A stretch of 64,000 nt of DNA from Palleronia sp. LCG004 (GTDB lineage: Bacteria; Pseudomonadota; Alphaproteobacteria; Rhodobacterales; Rhodobacteraceae). Every line of letters starts with the position of its first letter. The first letter of the stretch is position 1. The stretch spans positions 62,001 to 126,000 of the forward strand of contig NZ_CP136762.1 of the NCBI RefSeq assembly GCF_032931615.1, given 5' to 3'. Positions 35,088 through 43,846 of this stretch are shown here, in pieces. Both the position numbers and the translations under genes were made by a program. The notes under the pieces are model-generated. The model did no database searches and was not told where the DNA came from. It saw nothing but the letters and a program-made list of their open reading frames with translations.

Positions 35088-36442
35088 CGGAGCCGTGCCT
35101 CATCGGGTCGGGCGCGGGCTTCTCGGGCGACCGGGTCGATGCGGCGATCCCGGTCGTGGCCGAGATCGCCGAACGCGGCGGCGGAACGATCATCTTCGAG
35201 ACCATCGGCGAGCGGACGCTCGCCCTCGGTCAGCTCGCCCGCGGCAGCGATCCCGATGCCGGGTTCGAGCCGTTGCTGGCGCAGATGCTCGGCCCCATCC
35301 TCGCGCCCTGCCTGAAGGGGAACGTCACCATCGTCGGCAATTTCGGCTGCGCCAATCCGCCGGCCGCCGCGCGGGCCATCGCGGCCATGGCCGCCGAACA
35401 GGGCCTGCCGAACCCGCGCATCGCCATCGTCCACGGCGACGACATCCGCGACGCCTTCGACCCCGCCAAGGCCGAGCCCTGGCCCGAGGACGGCGCGCTG
35501 CCGCCCCCTCCGGGGCCGCTCGTCTCGGCCAACGCCTATACCGGCGCGCACGAGGTGGCCGCCGCCATCCGCGCGGGCGCGCAGATCGTCGTGGCCGGTC
35601 GCATCGCCGATCCGGCACTGGTCCTGGGGCCGTTGGTGGCGCATCACGGCTGGGACTGGGACGATCTCGATCTCTGCGCGGCAGGCACGCTGGCGGGCCA
35701 TCTGCTCGAATGCGGCAGCCAGGTTTCGGGCGGGTATTTCGCCGATCCGCCCCGCAAGCCCGTTCCCGGCATGGCCCGGATCGGCTTTCCGATCGGACGG
35801 ATCGAGGCCGACGGCACGATCGAGATCTTCAAGCCCGCGGGCACCGGCGGCCGCATCGACCGCGCCACGGTCACCGAACAGCTCCTCTACGAGGTGCACG
35901 ATCCCGCAGCCTACGTGACGCCCGACGTCACGCTCGACATCACCGGCGTCCGCATCGAGGAGACCGGCCCCGACCGCGTCAGGGTGTCGGGCGCGCGGGG
36001 CCATCCCCGCCCCGGCATGCTGAAGGCGACGCTTGGCTATCACGGCGACTGGCTGGGCGAGGCCGAGATCTCCTATGCGGGGCCGGGATGCCTCGAGCGG
36101 GCAAAGCTCGCCGCCGCGACGCTGACCGAACGCCTCGCCATTCGCGGGCTCGGCGATCTGCCGCGCCGGATCGACATGATCGGCGTCAGCTCCAGCTTCG
36201 ACGACGATGGCGGATCGCTCTGGCGCGATGCCGACCTGCCGGCCCCGGACGTGCGGATCCGCCTCGCCGTCCGCGCCCCGCAGAAGGCGCAGGCCGACGG
36301 CGCGGTGCAGGAGGTGCTCGCCCTTTATTGCTGCGGCCCCGCCGGCGGCGGCGGCGTCAGGACGAGGGTCGCACGGCGGGTCGAAACCCGCTCGTGCCTC
36401 GTCCCCCGGTCGATCGTGACCGAGGGCTTCGCCTTCCTCTGA
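35084..36442 (+). CDS. AtuA-family protein, large domain only
   Basis: 452 residues. DUF1446/AtuA landmarks are IGSGAGFSGDRVDAAIPVV, GTIIFETIGERTLALGQLAR, IVGNFGCANPPAAARAI, SANAYTGAHEVAAAIRAGAQIVVAGRIADPALVLGPL, HLLECGSQVSGGYFADP and FPIGRIEADG. The family is needed for acyclic terpene acid breakdown in Pseudomonas and occurs in other carboxylic-acid loci; its chemistry is not established. The C-terminal domain is missing and is encoded by the first gene of this operon. It ends one base before a convergent aldehyde dehydrogenase gene. Confidence 0.88.
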   Translation: MTEPCLIGSGAGFSGDRVDAAIPVVAEIAERGGGTIIFETIGERTLALGQLARGSDPDAGFEPLLAQMLGPILAPCLKGNVTIVGNFGCANPPAAARAIAAMAAEQGLPNPRIAIVHGDDIRDAFDPAKAEPWPEDGALPPPPGPLVSANAYTGAHEVAAAIRAGAQIVVAGRIADPALVLGPLVAHHGWDWDDLDLCAAGTLAGHLLECGSQVSGGYFADPPRKPVPGMARIGFPIGRIEADGTIEIFKPAGTGGRIDRATVTEQLLYEVHDPAAYVTPDVTLDITGVRIEETGPDRVRVSGARGHPRPGMLKATLGYHGDWLGEAEISYAGPGCLERAKLAAATLTERLAIRGLGDLPRRIDMIGVSSSFDDDGGSLWRDADLPAPDVRIRLAVRAPQKAQADGAVQEVLALYCCGPAGGGGVRTRVARRVETRSCLVPRSIVTEGFAFL

Positions 36443-36443
36443 C

Positions 36444-37919
36444 CTACAGCGCCCAGTAGAGGCTCTTGGGCTGCTGGTAGGCCCGCATGCCCTGGATGCC
36501 CTTCTCGCGGCCGAACCCCGACAGCTTGAACCCGCCGAACGACGCGGCGATCGAAAGCTGCTTGTAGGTGTTGATCCAGACCGTGCCCGCCTGCAGCTTG
36601 CGCGCGACCCGCCATGCCTTGCGGTAATCCGCGGTCCAGAGACCGGCCGCGAGGCCATAGACGCTGTCATTCGCGTCCTGGACCAGCTGCGCCTCGTCCT
36701 CGAAGGTCATGAAGCACAGGACCGGACCGAAGATCTCCTCCTGCGCGATGTCGGCCGAGTTGTCGATCCCGCCGATGATCGTCGGCAGGTAATAGGCCCC
36801 GTCGCGGAACGCGTCGCCCTCGGGCCGCGCGCCGCCCAGCACGACCTCGCCCCCCGCATCCCGCCCGCGCTGGACGAAGGATTCGATCCGGTCGCGATGC
36901 GCGAAGGATGCAAGCGGCCCCAGCACGCTGTCGGGATCGCTGGGCGGCCCGACCCGCATGGCCTCTGCGGCGGCGATCAGCCGCTCGCGGAACGCATCGG
37001 CGACCGAGCTCTCGACGAACAGCCGCGATCCCGCGACGCAGCTCTGGCCCGTCCCGCCGAAGATGCCCGATGCGACGGACTTGGCCGCCGCGTCCAGATC
37101 GGCATCGGCAAAGACCACGTGCGGCGACTTGCCCCCGAGCTCCAGGATCATGGGCACCAGCCGGTCGGACGCGCCCCGCGCGATGCTCTGCCCCGTCGAG
37201 GTGCCGCCGGTGAAGCTGATCATGCCGATGCCCGGATCCTCGACCAGAGCCACGGCCGTCTCGACGCCCCCCGCCACGACCGACAGAAGCCCGTCGGGCA
37301 GTCCGGCCGCCACCACGCATTGACCCAGCGCGATGGACACGAACGACGTCGTCTCGGCCGCCTTCAGGACGACCGCATTGCCCGCGGCAAGCGCCGGCGC
37401 GATCTTCTGCGCGCCCATCGTCAGGGGCGAATTCCAGGGCGTCAGCGCCGCGACGACGCCCACCGGCTCGTGGACCGTCATCGTGAAATAATCGCCCCGC
37501 GCGGGCGGCATCGTGTCCTCGGCCGCCTCGCAGACGGCGGCGTAATACCTGAAGATCCCCGCCGCCGCATTGGCCTGCGCCAGGCTCTCGGCCCGCGTCT
37601 TGCCGTTCTCGCGCATCTGGAGCGAGGCGAGATGGTCGGCCTGCCGCTCGATCTCGGTTGCGGCACGGCCGAGGATCGCCGCCCGCATGTGGGGTTGCAG
37701 CCCGGCCCAGCCCGTCTGCTCGAGCGCCCTGCCCGCCGCCGCGATCGTGCGGGCCACCTGCGCGGGGCCGGCGGTCGAGACCCGCCCGATCAGGCTGCCA
37801 TCGGCCGGGTTGACGACGTCGAGCACGTCTCCGTCGCCCGGAACCGGATGCCCGCCGATCAGAAGCGGCTCCACCCGGTCCGGGGATGGCTCGCACAGGG
37901 TCAGCTCCTGCTGTTTCAT
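36444..37919 (-). CDS. Aldehyde dehydrogenase family protein
   Basis: 491 residues. The active site is complete: N163 in PWNSPL, general base E260 in LELGGKSPH, nucleophile C294 in GGTGQSCVAGSR, and the NAD loop FTGGTSTGQS. The C-terminal NTYKQLSIAASFGGFKLSGFGREKG is typical of ALDH family members acting on semialdehydes or betaine-type aldehydes. The ATG at 37919 has AGAGGA; an upstream ATG at 37946 is weaker. It is the last gene of the eight-gene minus operon that starts at 43.7 kb. Confidence 0.92.
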   Translation of the reverse strand: MKQQELTLCEPSPDRVEPLLIGGHPVPGDGDVLDVVNPADGSLIGRVSTAGPAQVARTIAAAGRALEQTGWAGLQPHMRAAILGRAATEIERQADHLASLQMRENGKTRAESLAQANAAAGIFRYYAAVCEAAEDTMPPARGDYFTMTVHEPVGVVAALTPWNSPLTMGAQKIAPALAAGNAVVLKAAETTSFVSIALGQCVVAAGLPDGLLSVVAGGVETAVALVEDPGIGMISFTGGTSTGQSIARGASDRLVPMILELGGKSPHVVFADADLDAAAKSVASGIFGGTGQSCVAGSRLFVESSVADAFRERLIAAAEAMRVGPPSDPDSVLGPLASFAHRDRIESFVQRGRDAGGEVVLGGARPEGDAFRDGAYYLPTIIGGIDNSADIAQEEIFGPVLCFMTFEDEAQLVQDANDSVYGLAAGLWTADYRKAWRVARKLQAGTVWINTYKQLSIAASFGGFKLSGFGREKGIQGMRAYQQPKSLYWAL

Positions 37920-37935
37920 GAAGTGGGTCCTCTTC

Positions 37936-38649
37936 TCATGTTCCAAGATAGGCGCTGCGGATCTCGGGGCTGTCGAGCAGCTCCCGCCCCGTTCCGGTCA
38001 TCGTCACGCGCCCGGTTTCCAGCACGATGCCGCGTTCGGCGAGCGACAGCGCCATGTTCGCATTCTGCTCGACCAGCAGCACGGTGACGCCCAGGTCGCG
38101 GTTGATCTCGGTGATGATCCGCCCGAGTTCGGCCACGATGATCGGCGCGATCCCCAGCGACGGCTCGTCCAGCAGCAGCACCTTCGGCTGCGCCATCAGC
38201 GCGCGCCCGATCGCCGCCATCTGCTGCTCCCCGCCCGACAGCGACCCCGCCATCTGGCGGCGTCGCTCCTTCAGCCGGGGAAAGAACCCGTAGACCCGGT
38301 CGAGCATCGTCTTGCGCGCCTTGGCGTCCGAGACCGTGTAGGCCCCCATCAGCAGGTTTTCCTCGACGCCGAGCCGCGCGAACAGGCGGCGGCCCTCGGG
38401 CGACATCGCCACGCCGTGCTTCAGCGCGTCACCCGGCCTCGGCGCGATCTGCGCGCCGCCGACCTCGATCGTGCCCGCGCTCGGGACGACGAGGCCGGTG
38501 ATGGCCTTCAGCACCGTGCTCTTGCCCGCGCCGTTCGATCCGACCATGGCCGCGATCTGCCCGCCATCCACGTCGAAGCTCACGTCGTGGAGCGCCTCGA
38601 CCGGGCCGTAGGACACGCTGAGATTCCGGATCTTGAGATCACTCGACAT
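37936..38649 (-). CDS. livF: Branched-chain-type ABC transporter ATPase LivF
   Basis: 237 residues. Walker A is GSNGAGKST, the signature is LSGGEQQMAAIGRALM, Walker B is VLLLDEPSLGIAP, and the LivF-specific SPEGRRLFARLGVEENL segment is present. It overlaps livG by 11 bases. With LivG, LivH, LivM and LivK it forms a HAAT-type importer; in catabolic loci these often carry aromatic or aliphatic acids rather than amino acids. Confidence 0.93.
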   Translation of the reverse strand: MSSDLKIRNLSVSYGPVEALHDVSFDVDGGQIAAMVGSNGAGKSTVLKAITGLVVPSAGTIEVGGAQIAPRPGDALKHGVAMSPEGRRLFARLGVEENLLMGAYTVSDAKARKTMLDRVYGFFPRLKERRRQMAGSLSGGEQQMAAIGRALMAQPKVLLLDEPSLGIAPIIVAELGRIITEINRDLGVTVLLVEQNANMALSLAERGIVLETGRVTMTGTGRELLDSPEIRSAYLGT

Positions 38650-39412
38650 GTTCGGCCCCCAGATAGGCTTCGATGACCTTCGGGTCGTTCTGCATCTGCG
38701 AGGGCGTGCCCTCGGCGATCTTCTCGCCGTGATCCAGCACCGCGATGTGATCGCAGACCCGCATGATCAGGCGCATGTGATGCTCCACGATCAGGATCGA
38801 CAGGCCGAAGCGGCTCCGCAACGTGCCCAGGATCGTCGCGAAGCGGTCCACCTCCTCGGGGTTCAGGCCCGCCGCAGGCTCGTCGAGCAGCAGAAGATCC
38901 GGCCGCGTGGCCAGTCCGATCGCCACGCCGAGCCGCTTCTGGTGGCCATAGGCCAGCGTTCCCGCAAGGCGGTCGGCATGGTCGGTCAGGTCCAGCGCGT
39001 CCATCGCCTCCTCGACCGTGCCCGCGGCCGCGGCTTCGGCCCGCTTTGCGGCCGCCCCGCCGAACAGCGTCTGCAGCGGTCCCACCCGGTGACGCAGCAG
39101 CGCCGATCGCAGGATGTTCTCGCGCACCGTCGCGGCGGGAAACGTGGTCGCGGACTGGAACGTCCGCGCGAGCCCGCGCTCGACCAGCTTGTGCGGCTGC
39201 AACCCGGTCGTGTCCTCGCCCTTGAAAACGACCTGTCCCGACGTCGCCGAAAGCGTCCCGGTGATCAGGTTGAAGCACGTGGTCTTTCCCGCGCCGTTGG
39301 GCCCGATCAGCCCGGTGATCTGGCCCTCCCCGGCGCGCAGATCGACATTCGACAGCGCCGTGAGCCCGCCGAACCGCTTGCCCAGCCCTTTCAGTTCCAG
39401 GATCGTGCTCAT
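38639..39412 (-). CDS. livG: Branched-chain-type ABC transporter ATPase LivG
   Basis: 257 residues. Walker A is GPNGAGKTT, the Q-loop region LARTFQSATTFPAATVRENI is as in LivG, the signature is LAYGHQKRLGVAIGLA (replacing LSGG), and Walker B is LLLLDEPAAGLNPEE. The end VIEAYLG is conserved. It overlaps livM by four bases. Confidence 0.93.
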   Translation of the reverse strand: MSTILELKGLGKRFGGLTALSNVDLRAGEGQITGLIGPNGAGKTTCFNLITGTLSATSGQVVFKGEDTTGLQPHKLVERGLARTFQSATTFPAATVRENILRSALLRHRVGPLQTLFGGAAAKRAEAAAAGTVEEAMDALDLTDHADRLAGTLAYGHQKRLGVAIGLATRPDLLLLDEPAAGLNPEEVDRFATILGTLRSRFGLSILIVEHHMRLIMRVCDHIAVLDHGEKIAEGTPSQMQNDPKVIEAYLGAEHVE

Positions 39413-40365
39413 GTCCGACCTCCCATCCGCAGGATGCGACCGGGCAGCGATGTCAGCCCCCCGGGAAGGAACCGCAGGATCAGGATCAGCACGACGCCGT
39501 AGATGATGTGCTGGTATTCCTGGGCTCCGCGCAGAAATTCCGGAAGCGGCGTCAGGATGATCGCGCCGACCAGCGGTCCCGCCAGGATCAGCCTGCCGCC
39601 CGCGACCAGGAGGATCACGTACGAGACCGACAGTTGGAAGGCGAAGGTCTCGGGCGAGATGAAGCCAATGTAATGGGCCATGATCGCGCCGGTGAACCCG
39701 GCGATCCCGCTTCCCAGTGCAAAGGCCAGGTTCTGCGTCCGCGCCGCCGGGATCCCCGAGGATTCCGCCAGGTCGTGGTTCTCCTCCACGGCCGCGAACC
39801 GACGCCCGAGCGGCCCACGACGGATGACGAAAAGCAGCGCAAAGACCACCGCCAGCATCGCGAGGGTGAAGACATAGACGTCCGACTGCGCCGTCAGCCG
39901 CAGGCCGAAAAGGCTGATCTTCGGGATGCCCGCGATCCCGCTCGACCCGCCCGAGACCGACGGGAATTCCAGCATGACCAGCCGGAACAGCTCGTTCAGG
40001 GCGAATGTGATCAGCACGAAATAGACGCCTCGCAACCTCAGCAGCGGCGTGCCGATCGCGAAGGCGATCGCCCCCGCGACCGCCGCCGCCGCCGGCATGG
40101 CCAGCACGAAGGGCAGACCCAGCTTGGTCACCATGATGACCGACGCATAGGCGCCGATCCCCACGAAGGCCCCGTGCGCCAGCGACAGCTGGCCGACCCA
40201 TGCGATCGTGGCGAGACCCGCCGTCGCCATCGCGGCGAGGCAGACCATGATCCCCACATGGAAGTGAAAGGCGCTTCCGGTCAGCCACGGCACGAGGGCC
40301 ACCAGGACGACCGCGAGGCCGAAGACCGCCCCCGTCGCCCCGCCGTTCGGGATGTCGCGGCTCAT
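39409..40365 (-). CDS. livM: Branched-chain-type ABC transporter permease LivM
   Basis: 318 residues, about nine membrane helices. Markers are GQLSLAHGAFVGIGAY, LRGVYFVLITFALNELFRLV, the GIPAARTQNLAFALGSGIAGFTGAIMAHYIGFISPETF segment and GPLVGAIILTPLPEFL. It overlaps livH and livG by four bases each. Confidence 0.92.
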   Translation of the reverse strand: MSRDIPNGGATGAVFGLAVVLVALVPWLTGSAFHFHVGIMVCLAAMATAGLATIAWVGQLSLAHGAFVGIGAYASVIMVTKLGLPFVLAMPAAAAVAGAIAFAIGTPLLRLRGVYFVLITFALNELFRLVMLEFPSVSGGSSGIAGIPKISLFGLRLTAQSDVYVFTLAMLAVVFALLFVIRRGPLGRRFAAVEENHDLAESSGIPAARTQNLAFALGSGIAGFTGAIMAHYIGFISPETFAFQLSVSYVILLVAGGRLILAGPLVGAIILTPLPEFLRGAQEYQHIIYGVVLILILRFLPGGLTSLPGRILRMGGRT

Positions 40366-41225
40366 GCCTCACCTCGCCCGAGAATGCCCGACGGCCGCAC
40401 CAGCAGGACCAGGACGACCAGCGCGAAGGTCAGGATGTCGGCCGCGGCCGCGCTCACGAAGGAGGTGGTGAAGCTCTCGATCAGCCCCAGCAGCATCGCG
40501 GCCAGTGCCGCCCCGGGGATCGAGCCGAGCCCGCCCAGGATCACCACGATGAACGCCTTGAGAAGCGGCGTCGCCCCGATGAACGGCGACACCCCGAAGA
40601 GCGGCGCCATCAGCCCGCCCGCGACGGCGGCCAGCGCCACCCCGATCCCGAGCCCGAGCGGATACATGATCTCGAGCCTCACACCGTAGAGCGCTGCGAC
40701 CTCCTGATCCTGCACCAGCGCCCGCAGCCCGCGCCCGAAGCGCGTATGCATCAGCATCAGGTAGAACCCGAAGAGGATCACCACCCCGACCGCCAGCGTC
40801 AGCGCGCGGGATTTCGGCACGATGAGCTCGCCCAGCCGATAGACGCCCGAGGCCATCGACGGAAACGCCTGCGGATCGGGTCCGAAGAGGATCAGGATGC
40901 CGTTCTGCAGGATCAGCGCCAGCCCCAGCGACGCGATCATCCCCGACAGCTCGTCCGATCGGAACGGCCGGAAGACCACGCGCTCGACCAGCACGCCCAG
41001 CAGGATCGCGACGACGACCGTCAGCGCCAGCGTCACCGGATAGGGCAGCCCCAGCCACGTGACCCCGATCAGCGCCATGAACGCGCCGATCATGTAGAAT
41101 TCGCCATGGGCGAAGTTGACGATCCGCATCACGCCGAAGACCAGCGTGAAGCCGATGGCCATCATCAGGTACAAGGTACCTAGGATGACGCCGTTGATGA
41201 GGGATTGGGCGATGAGAAAGCTCAT
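40362..41225 (-). CDS. livH: Branched-chain-type ABC transporter permease LivH
   Basis: 287 residues, about eight helices. Markers are LINGVILGTLYLMMAIGFTLVFGVMRIVNFAHGEFYMIGAF, RFGRGLRALVQDQEVAALYGV and GLGSIPGAALAAMLLGLIESF. It is separated from livK by a 60-base gap that contains a strong hairpin. Confidence 0.92.
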   Translation of the reverse strand: MSFLIAQSLINGVILGTLYLMMAIGFTLVFGVMRIVNFAHGEFYMIGAFMALIGVTWLGLPYPVTLALTVVVAILLGVLVERVVFRPFRSDELSGMIASLGLALILQNGILILFGPDPQAFPSMASGVYRLGELIVPKSRALTLAVGVVILFGFYLMLMHTRFGRGLRALVQDQEVAALYGVRLEIMYPLGLGIGVALAAVAGGLMAPLFGVSPFIGATPLLKAFIVVILGGLGSIPGAALAAMLLGLIESFTTSFVSAAAADILTFALVVLVLLVRPSGILGRGEA

Positions 41226-41244
41226 CTGTGGTACCTTTCGAAAG

Positions 41245-41277
41245 GTCCCCGCGCGGACGACCCGCCCGCGCGGGGAC
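41245..41277 (-). terminator. Attenuating hairpin between livK and livH
   Basis: GTCCCCGCGCGG and its exact complement form a 12-base-pair stem with a 9-base loop. It starts eight bases after the livK stop on the minus strand. No T run follows. Such stems after receptor genes usually protect or favour the receptor part of the message, giving more receptor than permease. Confidence 0.65.
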
Positions 41278-41285
41278 GGGTCAGA

Positions 41286-42455
41286 TCACTCGCATCCGTC
41301 GGTCGTGCAGGATGCGACGATGGTTTCCTGACCACCTTCGACACGGGCGATGTAGAACGGGGAATCGAGCTGATGCGCGATCCCGTAGGCCTCCTCGCCC
41401 GTCCAGTTGAGCGTCCCGAGCACGCCCTCGTAATCGGTCATGTTCTCGAGCGCGGTCTTCACGGCCATCGTGTCGTCGACCGTCCCCGCCTCCGAGATCG
41501 CGGCGAGCAGCATCTTGGTGCCGTCGTAGAAGAACGGCGAGAACCCGTTCATCTGGCCGTTATACGTCTCGGTATAGCGCTGCTCGTAGGCGGCGGCCGA
41601 CTCGATCTCGGGGTTGAAGGCCGAATGGACGAACATGCCCTCGGTCGCGGCCTCTCCGGCCACGTTGATGATCTCCTGCGTGGCCGGCCCGCCGGTCCGC
41701 ACGATGATCCCGTCGAAGCCGATGTCGCGCGCCTGCTGCACGATCTGGCCCGCCGTGACCGGCGAATTGCCGTCGAGCTCGATCGCATCGACGCCCTGCG
41801 ACAGGATCCGCGTCAGCAGCGGCACGAAATCGACCCGGTCGCGTTCGAAGAATTCCCGCACGGTCAGCTCGGCACCCGCATTCGCATAGGCTTCCGAGAT
41901 GTCGTCGGCGATCGCCTCGCCGGTCTCGTCGTTGGGAAACAGCGCGCCGACGGTCTTGATGCCCTGGTTCTCGACGATCCAGTCGATCTGCGGCTGCGCC
42001 ACCTCGCCGGTCGTGGGATTGGGCCGGAAGGTATAGGGCTTGTCGGCCGACAGCGCCTGGTTGGTGAAGCCCAGCGTCATCGTGATGACGCCTTCCTGCT
42101 CGGTGATCGGCTGGATCGCGAGGATCGGGGCCGACCCCACCGTGCCGATGATGTATTTCACCCCGTCCTCGTAGACGAGCCGGTTGGCGGCGGTGACGGC
42201 CTCGTTGGCCTTGTAATTGTCGTCATAGGCGATGACCTCGACCCGGTACTTCGTACCGCCCACGTCGAGCCCGCCCTCCTCGTTGGCGTCCTCGGCGGCC
42301 ATCTGCGCCGCGTGCAGCATGCCGTTGCCCCAGCTGGCCCCCGCGCCCGACTGGGTGACGAGCGCCCCGATCTTGAGCACCTCGTCCTGGGCCAGAGCCC
42401 CTCCCGCCGTCAGTGCCGTGATCGCCGCGGCACCCAGCAAACATCTCTTGATCAT
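41286..42455 (-). CDS. livK: Branched-chain-type ABC substrate-binding protein LivK
   Basis: 389 residues. A signal peptide (CLLGAAAITALTAGGALAQD) is followed by a type-1 periplasmic receptor (LKIGALVTQSGAGASWGNGMLHAAQMAAEDANEEGGLDVGG; YIIGTVGSAPILAIQPITEQEGV). Two cysteines close to the end (SCTTDGCE) could form a disulfide. The ligand is unknown; the surrounding genes favour an organic acid or ester. Confidence 0.92.
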   Translation of the reverse strand: MIKRCLLGAAAITALTAGGALAQDEVLKIGALVTQSGAGASWGNGMLHAAQMAAEDANEEGGLDVGGTKYRVEVIAYDDNYKANEAVTAANRLVYEDGVKYIIGTVGSAPILAIQPITEQEGVITMTLGFTNQALSADKPYTFRPNPTTGEVAQPQIDWIVENQGIKTVGALFPNDETGEAIADDISEAYANAGAELTVREFFERDRVDFVPLLTRILSQGVDAIELDGNSPVTAGQIVQQARDIGFDGIIVRTGGPATQEIINVAGEAATEGMFVHSAFNPEIESAAAYEQRYTETYNGQMNGFSPFFYDGTKMLLAAISEAGTVDDTMAVKTALENMTDYEGVLGTLNWTGEEAYGIAHQLDSPFYIARVEGGQETIVASCTTDGCE

Positions 42456-42482
42456 GTCGTTTCCTCCCGGTTTGTCGTCTCG

Positions 42483-43340
42483 TCACGCAGGGTCCCGCGT
42501 CGCGATCCCGTCGAGGATCGGTCGCAGGTATCCGGCGAATTGCTCGTAATTCTCGCTCATCGGGAAATGGCCCAGACGGCTCATCACCCGGACCTCGCAG
42601 CCCTCGATCGCGGCCGCCGTCGCCAGCGTGTCGCGCGGCAGGCACGAAAAGTCGTATTCCCCCGTCAGCAGCCACAGCGGACAGCGCGTCGTGTCGATCC
42701 GCGCGATCGTGTCGCGCAGGTCCCCGTCGACGCGGTAGAACCACAGATCCCCTTTGAAGATGCCGGGGCCGGACTGCATGTAATGCCACAGCGTCTCGTG
42801 CCGGTCGGCCGGCGGCCCGCCGGGCGCGATCAGCCCCGAGATCAGCGCGGCGCAGATCTCGCCGCCATGGATGTCGGGGCGGTGCAGCCAGTCGGTATCG
42901 TACCAGGGGTCCTGCCAGGCCGCGGCCTGCGCGCCGATCAGGCCGCGAAACCGGTCGGGATGATCCGCCGCCAGCTGCAACACGATCCGGCCGCCGATCG
43001 AACAGCCCAGGATCACCGGCCGGTCGAGCTCCAGCGCCTCCGAAACGGCCAGGATCGTGGCCACGTAGCTTTCCGTCGACAGGCGGTATTCCTCGTCCTG
43101 CCAGCCTTCCGGCGGGCTCGACTTGCCGTGCCACGGCAGATCGAAGGCGATCACGCGAAACCGGTCGGTGACGCCGTCGTCCAGCATCAGGTCGCGGTAC
43201 TGGCGCGCATCGGCCCCCGCGGTGTGCAGGCACAGAAGCGGGATCCCCTGCCCCGCCTCCTCGACATGGACGCGGTGCTCCCGCCCCCCGATCCCGAGCC
43301 TCAGATACCGCCCCGTGACCGGATCGAAGCGCGGGCTCAT
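42483..43340 (-). CDS. Alpha/beta hydrolase
   Basis: 285 residues. The nucleophile elbow is GCSIGG (ILGCSIGGRIVLQLAADHP), the oxyanion region LLCLHTAGADARQY precedes it, and the catalytic His is in SRLGHFPMSENYEQF. It resembles 3-oxoadipate enol-lactonase/ester hydrolases (FDLPWHGKS). It is probably cytoplasmic and cuts an ester or lactone in the pathway served by the Liv importer. It overlaps the gene upstream by four bases. Confidence 0.88.
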   Translation of the reverse strand: MSPRFDPVTGRYLRLGIGGREHRVHVEEAGQGIPLLCLHTAGADARQYRDLMLDDGVTDRFRVIAFDLPWHGKSSPPEGWQDEEYRLSTESYVATILAVSEALELDRPVILGCSIGGRIVLQLAADHPDRFRGLIGAQAAAWQDPWYDTDWLHRPDIHGGEICAALISGLIAPGGPPADRHETLWHYMQSGPGIFKGDLWFYRVDGDLRDTIARIDTTRCPLWLLTGEYDFSCLPRDTLATAAAIEGCEVRVMSRLGHFPMSENYEQFAGYLRPILDGIATRDPA

Positions 43341-43708
43341 CGCGCGGCCCGCGGCAGGGCGAGGATGTCCTTCACCACCTGCAGATGCCGCATGAACGGC
43401 AGGAAGTTCCCCTCGATCGCCAGCCGGCCCGCGCGCCGCATCCCGAAGATGTCGGCCGCATCGACGGGCGGCACGGCCTGCCAGTGATCCAGCCAGACCC
43501 GCGCATCCCCCCGCAGCGCGATGTCCCATCCGGGCATCGGGCCTTCGGGCCTGCTCACGCCCAGCTTCCGGTCCGCCAGACCGAGGATCCATCCGCTGCC
43601 GCCCCCTTCGAGGAGGAGCCGGACGGCCGCGTGCCTGCTCCGCTCCACCAGCCGGGCATCCGCCGCGAACAGCTTCGGAAGATCGGCAATGGCAGCGTCG
43701 AGGGTCAA
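43337..43708 (-). CDS. Small SCP2-like protein
   Basis: 123 residues from a TTG start at 43708, the only reasonable in-frame start after the promoter; an AGAGAG site precedes it. The pattern (RLLLEGGGSGWILGLADRKLGVSRPEGPMPGWDIALRGDARVWLDHWQAVPPVDAADIFGMRRAGRLAIEGNFLPFMRHLQVVKDIL) matches sterol-carrier-protein-2-like domains. These bind hydrophobic ligands and often accompany hydrolases in catabolic operons. It is the first gene of the eight-gene minus operon and has paired TAGAACA sites just upstream. Confidence 0.65.
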   Translation of the reverse strand: MTLDAAIADLPKLFAADARLVERSRHAAVRLLLEGGGSGWILGLADRKLGVSRPEGPMPGWDIALRGDARVWLDHWQAVPPVDAADIFGMRRAGRLAIEGNFLPFMRHLQVVKDILALPRAAR

Positions 43709-43725
43709 TCGCTCGGTCTCTCTGA

Positions 43726-43753
43726 TAGAACAGTTGATCCTCTTGTTAGAACA
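43726..43753. promoter_or_regulatory. TAGAACA direct repeat (IclR site) in the divergent promoter
   Basis: TAGAACA at 43726-43732 and 43747-43753, exactly 21 bases apart, between the minus operon (SCP2-like/hydrolase/Liv/ALDH) and the plus operon (lactonase/HIBADH/TcuAB). The arrangement is the same as at 31754-31782, 12 kb away next to iclR. Confidence 0.65.
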
Positions 43754-43846
43754 TCGTAAATGCTCTAGCAAGAGTTTTGATCCGCTCTCCTGCCCGGCCC
43801 GCACCGCGCAGGCGGCACCCAGGGATCGTTTCGGGGGGGAAGATTG

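Noticed and set aside
41205..43487. Long open frame on the plus strand across livK and the hydrolase gene
   Set aside because: Antisense shadow of two well-supported genes; no family features.
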